Shown one piece after another: positions 45,511 through 53,226 of a stretch of DNA of 64,000 nucleotides. This DNA is from Chitinophaga niabensis (GTDB taxonomy: Bacteria > Bacteroidota > Bacteroidia > Chitinophagales > Chitinophagaceae). Under the pieces are notes generated by a model that was given only the letters and a program-made list of their open reading frames with translations, was not told where the DNA came from and did not search any database. The translations under genes were made by a program, and so were the position numbers. Each line of letters opens with the position of its first letter. The first letter of the stretch is position 1. Where the stretch lies: the NCBI RefSeq assembly GCF_039545795.1, contig NZ_CP154260.1, positions 563,001 to 627,000 on the forward strand, written 5' to 3'.

Positions 45511-45524
45511 ACTTTTCAAAGCCT

Positions 45525-47447
45525 TCAGCCCTTCTTTATTTCAATCTTGGCACTTCCTTTCAACCCGGTATTCTTCCCCTTCAGCAATATCCTTTCCAAC
45601 CCACCCGGCCAAATGCTCTCCAGCCGCGGGTCATTGTTATCAATATGCGTGATCTCCGCATCAAACTGCTTCGCATCATACTGCATGATCAATACAAAGT
45701 TCTCTCCCGTTAATTTCAGCTGCCCCGGTGCCGTTTCCACCACTTTGCAGAACGTGAGAAAATTCAGCTGCTGGGCTGCTACAAATTCATTCAGTGCATA
45801 GTCATCTGTGATCACAAACGCACCGCCTCTGTTTAACTTGTAACCTCTCTTCCATGTTTTTACTTTAGCGGCAGCAGGGTACGCCGTAGCAATATCGGCC
45901 GTAAAAGAAACCTGCTTAGTGTTAGACGCAAACGCAGCAGAAGCTGCTTTAAATTCCGCTCCATTCTGTTGTTGCACGCCATTGATGATAGGCAGGTTAT
46001 GATAAGCAGATTGCATCGTCCATATCTTGTAACGGTCAGGACTGAAAGTCTGCCGCACATAGGTACCTACCCCCGCATCTACCAGGCAAGGCAAGCCGTT
46101 ATAATAGAGAATGAAAGTACCTACATCATTATGGTTATGTGATTCTGCATTATGCCCGCCTTTGCCTGCAAAATAAAAACCCTGCTTAGTGCCGGGGTAT
46201 TCACGTGCAATCGCAATTTGATTGTCAGGGTACCAGTAGGAGCCAATCAGCGGTTCTTTGGCCGGATAAGCCAGTATCTCATTCATCGTGGTGAGGTCTG
46301 TGATCACTGCTTCTATAGTACCGCCTCCAGGCATTTTACCTTTTTGCGCATAGAAGGCACCAAAGCCGCTCATAGTTGAATCTTTGATCGCTCTGCCAAA
46401 TCTGTATACCATCCCTGCATTGATGCCACCTTTAGCACTGGCATCGGCAAAGTTCACGAAGTAGGGACTGTTGATATACATATTGCAAATGTAGTTGCCC
46501 ATATTTTTGATCAGGGGATGAGAGAATACATCCAGTTTGCCATGTGTGGCACGGTGCAACAACTCCAGGCATTCAAAGTATTTGCCACCCGCATGGCTCC
46601 AATAAGAAGGGCCTTCATCGCAGCCGCCATCCGGCTTATAAGAGTTCGTGAATTTATCGATGGATTGCAGGGCCTTGTAAACGTTCTTCACCTTCACCGC
46701 CTGATCATCTTCCATGAGTAACATACATTGCAGCATGTTGTAATTGATCCAGGGATTCCAGTTATTCTGGGGGCGTTCATTAAAACCCATCCACCAGAAA
46801 TCATTGCGGGTATAATAAGGGGTCAATACATTTTTACGCACTTCGTATTTGATCCTTTCCGCGATCAGCGGATTCACTTTATCCAGGGGCGCTTTGAGGA
46901 AGTAATGCACCCAGGACAACAAAGCAGCAGCATCTGCAGAACCCAGGTCTATTACAGGTTTGGTGATATCCGGCAATAGCTCGAAACCCTTGGTAACAGG
47001 CAGATGCGCAGAAAGCACCCAGGAACTTTGTTCACAGATGGCCCAGCTGCCGTTGATGATCTGATCGATGAATCTGCCTTTCCCTTCTGCCAGTTCTGCG
47101 AGCACAAGGTTCTGCAACGCACTCTTGCGCGCAGAATTAGGGTGCTGCATGGTATTGCGGTTACCTGTACGGGTAAACTCCATGATGTCTGTAGCTTTTA
47201 CCACATCCCATTTGAAAGACAGGGATGTTTCGCCCTGTTTGATTAGGGCGGTGCGGATACCGGAAGGGAGACCATCCCAGAAATCACGTTGTGTGTAGGA
47301 GGGCAGCGTTACCCAATCCTGGTTTTTAGTAAGGATAGTGCCCAGCTGTGTTTCGCTGTAGCGGCTGGTGAGCAGGTCCTTGTGATCCTGCGCGGAAACG
47401 GTGACGAGAAGGAACACGGATGCCAGTAATAAGAAGATACTTTTCAC
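45525..47447 (-). CDS. Heparinase II/III-family polysaccharide lyase-like protein
   Basis: 640 residues from the GTG at 47447, which gives a textbook signal peptide (KSIFLLLASVFLLVTVSAQ); in-frame ATGs at 47480 and 47495 would add 11-16 residues in front. The first half is an (alpha/alpha) toroid (WAICEQSSWVLSAHL, NNWNPWINYNMLQCMLL, YKPDGGCDEGPSYWSHAGG), and the second half is the beta-sandwich heparinase domain with GGHNAESHNHNDVGTFILYYNGLPCLVDAG, here quoted in parts: the NAESHNHND histidines and DAGVGTY. Such enzymes cleave uronate-containing or related glycans in the periplasm. It lies directly behind the LytTR regulator gene and may be expressed with it. Confidence 0.85.
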   Translation of the reverse strand: MKSIFLLLASVFLLVTVSAQDHKDLLTSRYSETQLGTILTKNQDWVTLPSYTQRDFWDGLPSGIRTALIKQGETSLSFKWDVVKATDIMEFTRTGNRNTMQHPNSARKSALQNLVLAELAEGKGRFIDQIINGSWAICEQSSWVLSAHLPVTKGFELLPDITKPVIDLGSADAAALLSWVHYFLKAPLDKVNPLIAERIKYEVRKNVLTPYYTRNDFWWMGFNERPQNNWNPWINYNMLQCMLLMEDDQAVKVKNVYKALQSIDKFTNSYKPDGGCDEGPSYWSHAGGKYFECLELLHRATHGKLDVFSHPLIKNMGNYICNMYINSPYFVNFADASAKGGINAGMVYRFGRAIKDSTMSGFGAFYAQKGKMPGGGTIEAVITDLTTMNEILAYPAKEPLIGSYWYPDNQIAIAREYPGTKQGFYFAGKGGHNAESHNHNDVGTFILYYNGLPCLVDAGVGTYVRQTFSPDRYKIWTMQSAYHNLPIINGVQQQNGAEFKAASAAFASNTKQVSFTADIATAYPAAAKVKTWKRGYKLNRGGAFVITDDYALNEFVAAQQLNFLTFCKVVETAPGQLKLTGENFVLIMQYDAKQFDAEITHIDNNDPRLESIWPGGLERILLKGKNTGLKGSAKIEIKKG

Positions 47448-47503
47448 AATGTGGAATTTTGATCGTGAAAATACTTCCATTTCTGCTGGGATCAAAGCAG
47501 GCC

Positions 47504-48193
47504 TTATCTTTCTTTCAGCTTATTCAGGTTAATCTTGAAGGTTTGGCCAACAGGCAGACTTTCATCCAGGATCACCACATGGCGTGGCCCCCATTCGTCC
47601 ACTTTATCCGCAGCGATAATGTAGGATTTGTGAATGCGCACGAAATTGCAAACAGGCAGCAGCTTTTCCATTTCTGCTGTGGTAGCGTTCACGATGAGGC
47701 ATTTATTTTCGAGGTATACTTTCACGTAGTTGCCCATACTCTGCACGTAGTAGATATCTCCGGGATCTACAGACGTTTGGGTACTGCCGGTTTTCAGCAG
47801 CAGGGGTTCTTCCGGCGGATTAACGGCCGGCGCTTCCTGTTGCAGTATTTTATTCACCGCTTTCAGGAAACGGGGGAAACTGATAGGTTTCAGGATATAA
47901 TCCACTACATCATATTCATAACTTTCCAGTGCAAACTCGCTGTAGGCGCTACAAAGAATGATCTTAGGGTGATTATTGTTCAGTGTTTTGAGAAGGTCCA
48001 GCCCGCTTAGTTCCGGCATATTGATATCCAGAAATACCACATCCACTTTCTCGCGATGCAGGAAGTTGGCGGTTTCCATGGCATTGTAGCAATGCCCTAC
48101 TATCTGTAAGGCCTGCACTTTTTCAATATGCGCTTCCAGCACATAATGTGCCCCGGGTTCGTCATCTACGATCAGGCAACGGAGTACTTGCAT
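47504..48193 (-). CDS. LytTR-family response regulator
   Basis: 229 residues. The receiver domain has the acidic pair Asp10/Asp11 and phospho-acceptor Asp56 (VFLDINMPELSG); the DNA-binding LytTR domain covers about residues 125-229 (DIYYVQSMGNYVKVYLENK, FVRIHKSYIIAADKV). Pairs with the LytS-like kinase that overlaps it by 32 bases. Such pairs in Bacteroidota regulate nearby genes; the heparinase gene directly downstream is an obvious but unproven target. Confidence 0.93.
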   Translation of the reverse strand: MQVLRCLIVDDEPGAHYVLEAHIEKVQALQIVGHCYNAMETANFLHREKVDVVFLDINMPELSGLDLLKTLNNNHPKIILCSAYSEFALESYEYDVVDYILKPISFPRFLKAVNKILQQEAPAVNPPEEPLLLKTGSTQTSVDPGDIYYVQSMGNYVKVYLENKCLIVNATTAEMEKLLPVCNFVRIHKSYIIAADKVDEWGPRHVVILDESLPVGQTFKINLNKLKER

Positions 48194-49196
48194 GGCGTTC
48201 TAAAGTTAAAAGCAGTTCTGTGTAATAAATGTTGTTCTCTTCATGGGTGACCAGCGTATGCCGTTTCGCATAGGCAAGGGCAAGCCGCTGTTTCACATTG
48301 TTCAATCCTACGCCGGTCGAAGATACGGATTGTTTATTTTCCGGAACGGTGTTGCGGATCTTGAGCAGCAAAGTTTCCCCTTTGATCTCCAGTTCTACTT
48401 TGATGTAGGAGGCCTGGATACTGGAAGGCGCATATTTGAATGCATTCTCCACAAAAGTGATCAGGATCAGCGGCGTGATCAGCAGGTCTTTTTCACTCCC
48501 TTTCTTTTTAAAGCTCACCTGGCATCTTTGCCTTACCCTCGCTCTTTCCAGGTGTACATAGTTCCGCACAAACTGCAACTCATCTTCCAGTGGCACCAAT
48601 TGCTTGCGGGAGCTTTGTAACTGGTAACGCAGCAGTTCGGAAATGCTGAGGATCAGTTCCGGCGTTTTATTGGGATAACGGAGACTTACGCCATACAGGT
48701 TGTTGAGGGTATTGAAGAAGAAATGCGGGTTCAGCTGGCTTTGCAGGTATTGGATCTCCTTATCCCGCATCAGCAGCGAATTCCTTAATTCCAGGGTATG
48801 CCAGGTAGCCTGCCGGTAAAGGAACCATAACCCGATGCCGATCAGCAGGCAGGCCAGGGAAAATACCAGGTCGCTCACCCAGATCATGTCCATATCCGTG
48901 CGGAAGATATTTACCCTTAAAGTATAAGAGCCCCAGGTGGTAAAGGCCAGCCAGCCAACCAATAGTCCTAAATACTGCCAGTACAGCCGTTTCATGATCA
49001 GCATGTTCAGCATGTATTTATTGTGGACCGCGCACATCACATAAATGAAAATAACAGACACTCCGTTGTTCAGGTACAACCGCACATTATTGATGGGCTC
49101 GTACTGCATGTTCACCAGCACCATCACGGTAAGGAGCACGATCAGGAAGAGCGTATTCACCACCCAGCTGTTATTAAGTATATTTTTCTGAGCCAT
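48162..49196 (-). CDS. LytS/YehU-type sensor histidine kinase
   Basis: 344 residues: four membrane helices in the first 130 residues, then the His_kinase domain with LQSQLNPHFFFNTLNNLYG (phospho-acceptor His158) and an ATPase domain with FVENAFKY (N box) and GVGLNNVKQRL (G box). It has no periplasmic sensor of any size, so the signal is probably sensed in the membrane. Its 3' end overlaps the LytTR regulator by 32 bases, showing translational coupling. Confidence 0.92.
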   Translation of the reverse strand: MAQKNILNNSWVVNTLFLIVLLTVMVLVNMQYEPINNVRLYLNNGVSVIFIYVMCAVHNKYMLNMLIMKRLYWQYLGLLVGWLAFTTWGSYTLRVNIFRTDMDMIWVSDLVFSLACLLIGIGLWFLYRQATWHTLELRNSLLMRDKEIQYLQSQLNPHFFFNTLNNLYGVSLRYPNKTPELILSISELLRYQLQSSRKQLVPLEDELQFVRNYVHLERARVRQRCQVSFKKKGSEKDLLITPLILITFVENAFKYAPSSIQASYIKVELEIKGETLLLKIRNTVPENKQSVSSTGVGLNNVKQRLALAYAKRHTLVTHEENNIYYTELLLTLERHASTPLPDRR

Positions 49197-49475
49197 ACAG
49201 CAAGCAATTTAGCACGATCGGTCTCAAAGTTCGGGGATTTTCTGATGTACGGCGTTCATCACTTGTAGTAGCCGGTTGATCAATCGGATTTTGGCACTAA
49301 CTTATCATGATGCAGCTTTGCATCAGATTAAACTGTTTTCCGCCATTTTAACCTGGTTCAGTGTTTGTTTTCACCATTAATTCCTGACTGCCTGTGCCTT
49401 ATAAGGCCAGGCAGTTAGATTTTATCTAACAAAAGCCGTATTTTCTGGTAAATTATCTATAAAAGACAAACATGA
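49197..49475. other. Intergenic region with two hairpins before the his promoter
   Basis: No gene is seen. CTGACTGCCTG (49384-49394) and CAGGCAGTTAG (49408-49418; one G-T) flank the palindrome GCCTTATAAGGC, making one long stem that is followed by ATTTTATC. A smaller stem TGATGCA/TGCATCA lies at 49308-49325. The large stem is placed and shaped like a terminator for plus-strand transcripts coming from upstream, insulating the his promoter, but no plus-strand gene precedes it. Confidence 0.5.
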
Positions 49476-49505
49476 TTTGATTATTCAGATTACTTCCTAT
49501 TTTTG
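49476..49505 (+). promoter_or_regulatory. Bacteroidota-type promoter of the his operon
   Basis: TTTG at 49476-49479, 18 bases, then TATTTTTG at 49498-49505, an exact TAnnTTTG match. The leader peptide starts 18 bases after the box. The layout equals that of the tRNA-Gln promoter at 3431-3460. Confidence 0.82.
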
Positions 49506-49522
49506 CACCAGATTTTTAAAAC

Positions 49523-49588
49523 ATGATCAACAACGTACACATACATCATCACCATACTTACCAGACCGGTAGGCAGGGAATGCTGTAA
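49523..49588 (+). CDS. hisL: his operon leader peptide
   Basis: A 21-codon ORF (ATG 49523, TAA 49586-49588) with five histidine codons in six positions: HIHHHH at residues 6-11 (49538-49555). Such runs make translation of the leader a sensor for charged tRNA-His. It lies between a clear promoter and a terminator hairpin in front of hisG, the standard layout of ribosome-mediated attenuation. When the ribosome stalls at the His codons, bases 49567-49574 stay free for antiterminator pairing; when it reaches the stop codon they are covered. Confidence 0.92.
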   Translation: MINNVHIHHHHTYQTGRQGML

Positions 49589-49611
49589 TGTACACACAGA
49601 TATTCACCATC

Positions 49612-49644
49612 AAAGGCTTACCGCATTCCGGTAAGCCTTTTTTT
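49612..49644 (+). terminator. his attenuator (terminator with alternative antiterminator)
   Basis: AAAGGCTTACCG (49612-49623) and CGGTAAGCCTTT (49629-49640) form a perfect 12-bp stem with a 5-base loop and a T-run to 49644, 17 bases before hisG. The left arm segment GCTTACCG (49616-49623) can instead pair with CGGTAGGC (49567-49574) inside the leader ORF, eight pairs with one G-T, which would destroy the terminator when histidine is short. Confidence 0.92.
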
Positions 49645-49661
49645 GTTTCAATCAGAAAATT

Positions 49662-50519
49662 ATGAAACTGCGTATTGCCATTCAGAAATCAGGTCGCCTG
49701 CACGAAGATTCTATCAAACTGCTGAAAGAATGCGGGATAGACATCAATAACGGCGTGAACAAACTCAAAACGGAAGCCACTAACTTTCCGCTGGAAGTAT
49801 TCTTCCTGCGGGACGATGATATTCCGCAATACGTGGAAGACGGCGTAGCGGACATCGGTATCGTGGGAGAGAACGTAGTGCTGGAAAAGAGCCGTCCGCC
49901 TATTCGTACGGTGGAAAAACTGGGCTTCGGCAAATGCCGTTTAGCCATGGCAGTTCCCAAATCCATGGAGTACAACTCTATCAAAGACCTGGATGGCCAG
50001 CGTATTGCAACCAGCTATCCCGGCATCCTGGGCGATTTCCTCACCAAAATGGGCATTACAGCTGAGATCCACGAGATCAGCGGTTCTGTGGAAATAGCGC
50101 CTGGTATTGGTTTGGCAGATGCTATCTGCGACCTCGTGAGCAGCGGTTCCACCCTGTTTATGAATGGCCTGAAAGAAGTGGAAACAGTTTTAAGGTCTGA
50201 AGCCATCCTGGTGGCAAACGACAAACTCACTGCCGAACAGCAGCAGATCCTGGCCAAACTGATCTTCCGCATCCAGGCGGTGAAGAAAGCCAAGAACAAC
50301 AAATACATCCTGCTTAACGCACCCAATGATAAACTCTCTGAGATCATTGGCCTGCTGCCGGGTATGAAAAGTCCCACTGTACTGCCTTTGGCAGAAGCCG
50401 GCTGGAGTTCTGTACACTCCGTACTGAATGAAAACGAATTCTGGGATATCATTGAAAGCCTCAAAGATGCCGGTGCACAAGGCATCCTGGTGGTACCGAT
50501 CGAGAAAATGGTTGTTTAA
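49662..50519 (+). CDS. hisG: ATP phosphoribosyltransferase, long form
   Basis: 285 residues, matching the long HisG type with a C-terminal regulatory domain (about residues 210-285: SPTVLPLAEAGWSSVHSV, GAQGILVVPIEKM) that allows histidine feedback without HisZ. Catalytic part: LRIAIQKSGRLHEDSIKLL, DDDIPQYVEDGVADIGIVG and the PRPP loop AGPGIG-like EIAPGIGLADAICDLVSSGSTL. First step of histidine synthesis: ATP and PRPP to phosphoribosyl-ATP. First gene behind the his attenuator; hisD follows after 10 bases. Confidence 0.96.
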   Translation: MKLRIAIQKSGRLHEDSIKLLKECGIDINNGVNKLKTEATNFPLEVFFLRDDDIPQYVEDGVADIGIVGENVVLEKSRPPIRTVEKLGFGKCRLAMAVPKSMEYNSIKDLDGQRIATSYPGILGDFLTKMGITAEIHEISGSVEIAPGIGLADAICDLVSSGSTLFMNGLKEVETVLRSEAILVANDKLTAEQQQILAKLIFRIQAVKKAKNNKYILLNAPNDKLSEIIGLLPGMKSPTVLPLAEAGWSSVHSVLNENEFWDIIESLKDAGAQGILVVPIEKMVV

Positions 50520-50529
50520 AGATTACTAT

Positions 50530-51810
50530 ATGCAAGTCATCCGCTATCCGGAAAAGAATACATGGAACACATTGCTGCAACGCCCGGTTTTTGATACACG
50601 CGAGCTGGAAGCCACCGTGTCTGCCATCCTCGCCGATGTAAAAGCTACTGGCGATGCTGCTTTGCGCAAGTACACACTGCAGTTCGACAAAGTAACGCTG
50701 ACGGACATCCGCGTAACCACAGCTGAATTTGAAGCAGCAGATGCCATCCTGGATGAATCACTGAAAAACGCTATCCGGCAGGCTGCGCTGAACATAGAAG
50801 CTTTTCACCGGGCGCAGGTAGAATCTGTTACCCTCATAGAAACCATGCCGGGAGTGCAATGCTGGCGCAAGCCCGTAGGTATTGAAAAGGTGGGTTTATA
50901 TATCCCGGGCGGTACTGCTCCTTTATTCTCTACCATCCTGATGCTGGCGATTCCTGCAAGACTGGCCGGTTGTAATGAAATAGTGCTTTGCACTCCTCCC
51001 GGCAAAGATGGCCTCGTCCATCCTGCAGTATTGTGGGCTGCACATTTCACGGGTATCACACAGGTATTCAAAACCGGCGGGGTACAGGCTATTGGCGCAA
51101 TGGCCTATGGTACAGAAAGCGTACCGAAAGTCTATAAGATCTTCGGACCGGGCAATCAGTATGTGACCTGTGCCAAACAATTGGTGAACAGTGCCGGCAC
51201 TGCCATCGATATGCCGGCAGGACCTTCTGAAGTAGCGGTATTTGCAGACGATGCATGTGTGCCCGCATTTGTAGCGGCAGACTTATTATCCCAGGCAGAA
51301 CATGGTGCGGATAGCCAGGTATTGCTGGTGACCACCTCTGAAAAGGTGATCGTGGAAGTGGAGAAAGAAGTAGCAGCGCAACTGGCTTTGCTGCCGCGTA
51401 AAGACCTGGCCGCTAAAGCACTGGACAATAGCAAACTGATCCTTGTGAAAGACAGGGATGAAGCCATGGATATGCTCAACGCTTATGCACCGGAACACCT
51501 GATCATGGCCTGTGAAAATGATGAAGCTCTAGCTACCCGTGTAATAAATGCAGGTTCCGTATTCCTGGGGAATTATTCTCCGGAAAGCGCTGGGGATTAT
51601 GCTTCCGGAACCAATCATACTTTACCTACCAATGGTTATGCCACTGCCTACAGTGGTGTGAGTGTAGATAGTTTTGTGAAGAAGATCACTTTCCAGCGCC
51701 TCACCCGCGAAGGCCTGCTGGCATTAGCCCCTTCCATTGAAGCCATGGCTGCTGCAGAAGGACTGGACGCACACAAGAACGCGGTAAGTATTCGTATAAA
51801 ATCTAATTAA
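50530..51810 (+). CDS. hisD: Histidinol dehydrogenase
   Basis: 426 residues from the ATG at 50530 (MQVIRYPEKN), which is 10 bases after the hisG stop; an earlier in-frame ATG at 50428 lies inside hisG and is not plausible. HisD features: VGLYIPGGTAPLFSTILML, KIFGPGNQYVTCAKQLV, IDMPAGPSEVAVFAD, SQAEHGADSQVLL (zinc-site Gln/His), HTLPTNGYATAYSGVSV. Two-step NAD-dependent oxidation of histidinol to histidine, the last reaction of the pathway. Five bases before hisC. Confidence 0.96.
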   Translation: MQVIRYPEKNTWNTLLQRPVFDTRELEATVSAILADVKATGDAALRKYTLQFDKVTLTDIRVTTAEFEAADAILDESLKNAIRQAALNIEAFHRAQVESVTLIETMPGVQCWRKPVGIEKVGLYIPGGTAPLFSTILMLAIPARLAGCNEIVLCTPPGKDGLVHPAVLWAAHFTGITQVFKTGGVQAIGAMAYGTESVPKVYKIFGPGNQYVTCAKQLVNSAGTAIDMPAGPSEVAVFADDACVPAFVAADLLSQAEHGADSQVLLVTTSEKVIVEVEKEVAAQLALLPRKDLAAKALDNSKLILVKDRDEAMDMLNAYAPEHLIMACENDEALATRVINAGSVFLGNYSPESAGDYASGTNHTLPTNGYATAYSGVSVDSFVKKITFQRLTREGLLALAPSIEAMAAAEGLDAHKNAVSIRIKSN

Positions 51811-51815
51811 TTGCT

Positions 51816-52874
51816 ATGTTCGATCTTAATAGTCTCTTAAGAGATAATATCAAAAGACTGGTCCCTTACTCTTCCGCACGCGATGAGTTCAAAGGAGAAG
51901 CATCTGTATTCCTTGATGCCAATGAAAACAGCTACGGCTCTCCCTTAGCCACAGATTACAACCGTTATCCGGATCCTCTGCAATGGAAGGTGAAATACCG
52001 CCTGGCTGATATCAAAGGGGTACCGCCACAGAATATTTTCCTCGGTAACGGCAGTGATGAAGCCATTGATGTATTATTCCGCGCATTTTGTCGCCCCGGC
52101 ATTGATAACGTGGTATTGTGCCCGCCCACATACGGTATGTATGAAGTGAGCGCAAACATCAATGATGTGACTATCCGCAAAGCCACACTCACCGAAAATT
52201 TCCAGCTGGACCTCCCAGCTATTGAAGCAGCCATTGACGACAATACCAAACTGATCTTCATCTGTTCTCCCAACAACCCCACGGCGAATGCCATCAACCG
52301 GCAGGACATTGAAGTAGTACTGAATAACTTCCACGGCATCGTAGTAGTGGATGAAGCATACATTAACTTCTCCAAACAAAAAACATTGATCCAGGAACTC
52401 ACGGAGTATCCTAACCTCGTGATCCTGCAAACCCTTTCCAAAGCGTGGGGCCTGGCTGCATTGCGGGTAGGGATGGCTTTTGCAAGCGAGGATATCATCA
52501 ATGTGTTCAATAAAGTAAAACCGCCTTACAATATCAACCAGGCCTCACAGGAACTGGCATTGGAAGCGTTGAACAACATAGACCAGGTGAATGCCTGGAT
52601 CAGGGAAACAGTACTGGAGCGGGATAAGCTGGAGTTTGCATTGAAAGCATTGCCGATCGTAGAGAAAGTTTACCCCAGTGATGCTAACTTCCTGCTGGCT
52701 AAAACAACAGATGCAAAAGGGATTTACAATCATCTCATAGAAAAAGGCATTGTGGTGCGGGATCGTTCTAAAGTGGAGCTTTGTGTGGGATGCCTTCGTA
52801 TAACGGTAGGTACACCGGCTGAGAATGTTGAATTAATTAACACTTTACAGACTTTCGCCGCCGCTAAAAATTAA
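51816..52874 (+). CDS. hisC: Histidinol-phosphate aminotransferase
   Basis: 352 residues, fold type I PLP enzyme. NENSYGSP near the N-terminus, ICSPNNPTAN, VVDEAYINFS and LQTLSKAWGLAALRVG with the PLP lysine Lys209. Converts imidazole-acetol phosphate to histidinol phosphate. Starts five bases after hisD. Unusually, 351 bases of hairpin and tandem repeats separate it from hisB, where other gaps in this operon are 10 bases or less. Confidence 0.96.
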   Translation: MFDLNSLLRDNIKRLVPYSSARDEFKGEASVFLDANENSYGSPLATDYNRYPDPLQWKVKYRLADIKGVPPQNIFLGNGSDEAIDVLFRAFCRPGIDNVVLCPPTYGMYEVSANINDVTIRKATLTENFQLDLPAIEAAIDDNTKLIFICSPNNPTANAINRQDIEVVLNNFHGIVVVDEAYINFSKQKTLIQELTEYPNLVILQTLSKAWGLAALRVGMAFASEDIINVFNKVKPPYNINQASQELALEALNNIDQVNAWIRETVLERDKLEFALKALPIVEKVYPSDANFLLAKTTDAKGIYNHLIEKGIVVRDRSKVELCVGCLRITVGTPAENVELINTLQTFAAAKN

Positions 52875-52928
52875 ATACAGGCAAACAATACCTGATGAAA
52901 TCGTAAGATCTATAAAAAATAATCATCC

Positions 52929-52961
52929 CCCTCTGATGAATCCGAAGGATTCATCAGAGGG
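52929..52961 (+). promoter_or_regulatory. Perfect 15-bp hairpin between hisC and hisB
   Basis: CCCTCTGATGAATCC (52929-52943) and GGATTCATCAGAGGG (52947-52961) pair perfectly around GAA. It is followed by CAAAAAAAC, not T residues. It contains the CTGATGA motif that also opens each downstream repeat. Possible roles are RNA processing, partial termination or protection of the hisGDC message. Confidence 0.75.
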
Positions 52962-52970
52962 CAAAAAAAC

Positions 52971-53220
52971 TACTGATGAGATCGCAAGATCCCATCAGGC
53001 AAATAAAAAAGACAAACAACTACTGATGAGTTCGCGAGATCCCATCAGACAAATAAAAAAGACAAACAACTACTGATGAGTTCGCGAGATCCCATCAGAC
53101 AAATAAAAAAGACAAACAACTACTGATGAGTTCGCGAGATCCCATCAGACAAATAAAAAAGACAAACAACTACTGATGAGTTCGCGAGATCCCATCAGAC
53201 AAATAAAAAAGACAAACAAC
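52971..53220 (+). repeat. Five tandem 50-bp units before hisB
   Basis: Units start at 52971, 53021, 53071, 53121 and 53171. Units 2-5 are identical; unit 1 differs at a few positions. Each unit holds TACTGATGAG, TTCGCGAGATCCCATCAG and an A-rich tail AAATAAAAAAGACAAACAAC. CTGATG and CATCAG in a unit can pair. The sixth TACTGATGA (53221-53229) is the hisB start itself. A decayed unit is visible at about 52881-52920. There are no variable spacers, so this is not a CRISPR array. Identity of units 2-5 points to recent expansion or active homogenisation. Confidence 0.95.
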
Positions 53221-53226
53221 TACTGA
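52976..53226 (+). other. Chain of five coupled 16-codon ORFs ending at the hisB start
   Basis: Every repeat unit is an ORF of 16 codons plus stop. The first encodes [16 protein letters not shown] (ATG 52976), the next four [16 protein letters not shown] (ATG 53026, 53076, 53126, 53176). Each stop overlaps the next start as TGATG, and the fifth stop (53224-53226) overlaps the hisB ATG at 53226 in the same way. A 51-base ORF with one shared base gives exactly the 50-bp repeat period. Whether the peptides are made is unknown; the layout allows ribosomes to reinitiate along the chain into hisB. Confidence 0.6.

Noticed and set aside
50428..50529. An upstream start for hisD at 50428
   Set aside because: It would lie inside hisG and add residues foreign to HisD; the ATG at 50530 gives the normal N-terminus.
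52971..53220. Possible CRISPR array in the 50-bp repeats
   Set aside because: Units are directly adjacent with no variable spacers, and there are no cas genes.
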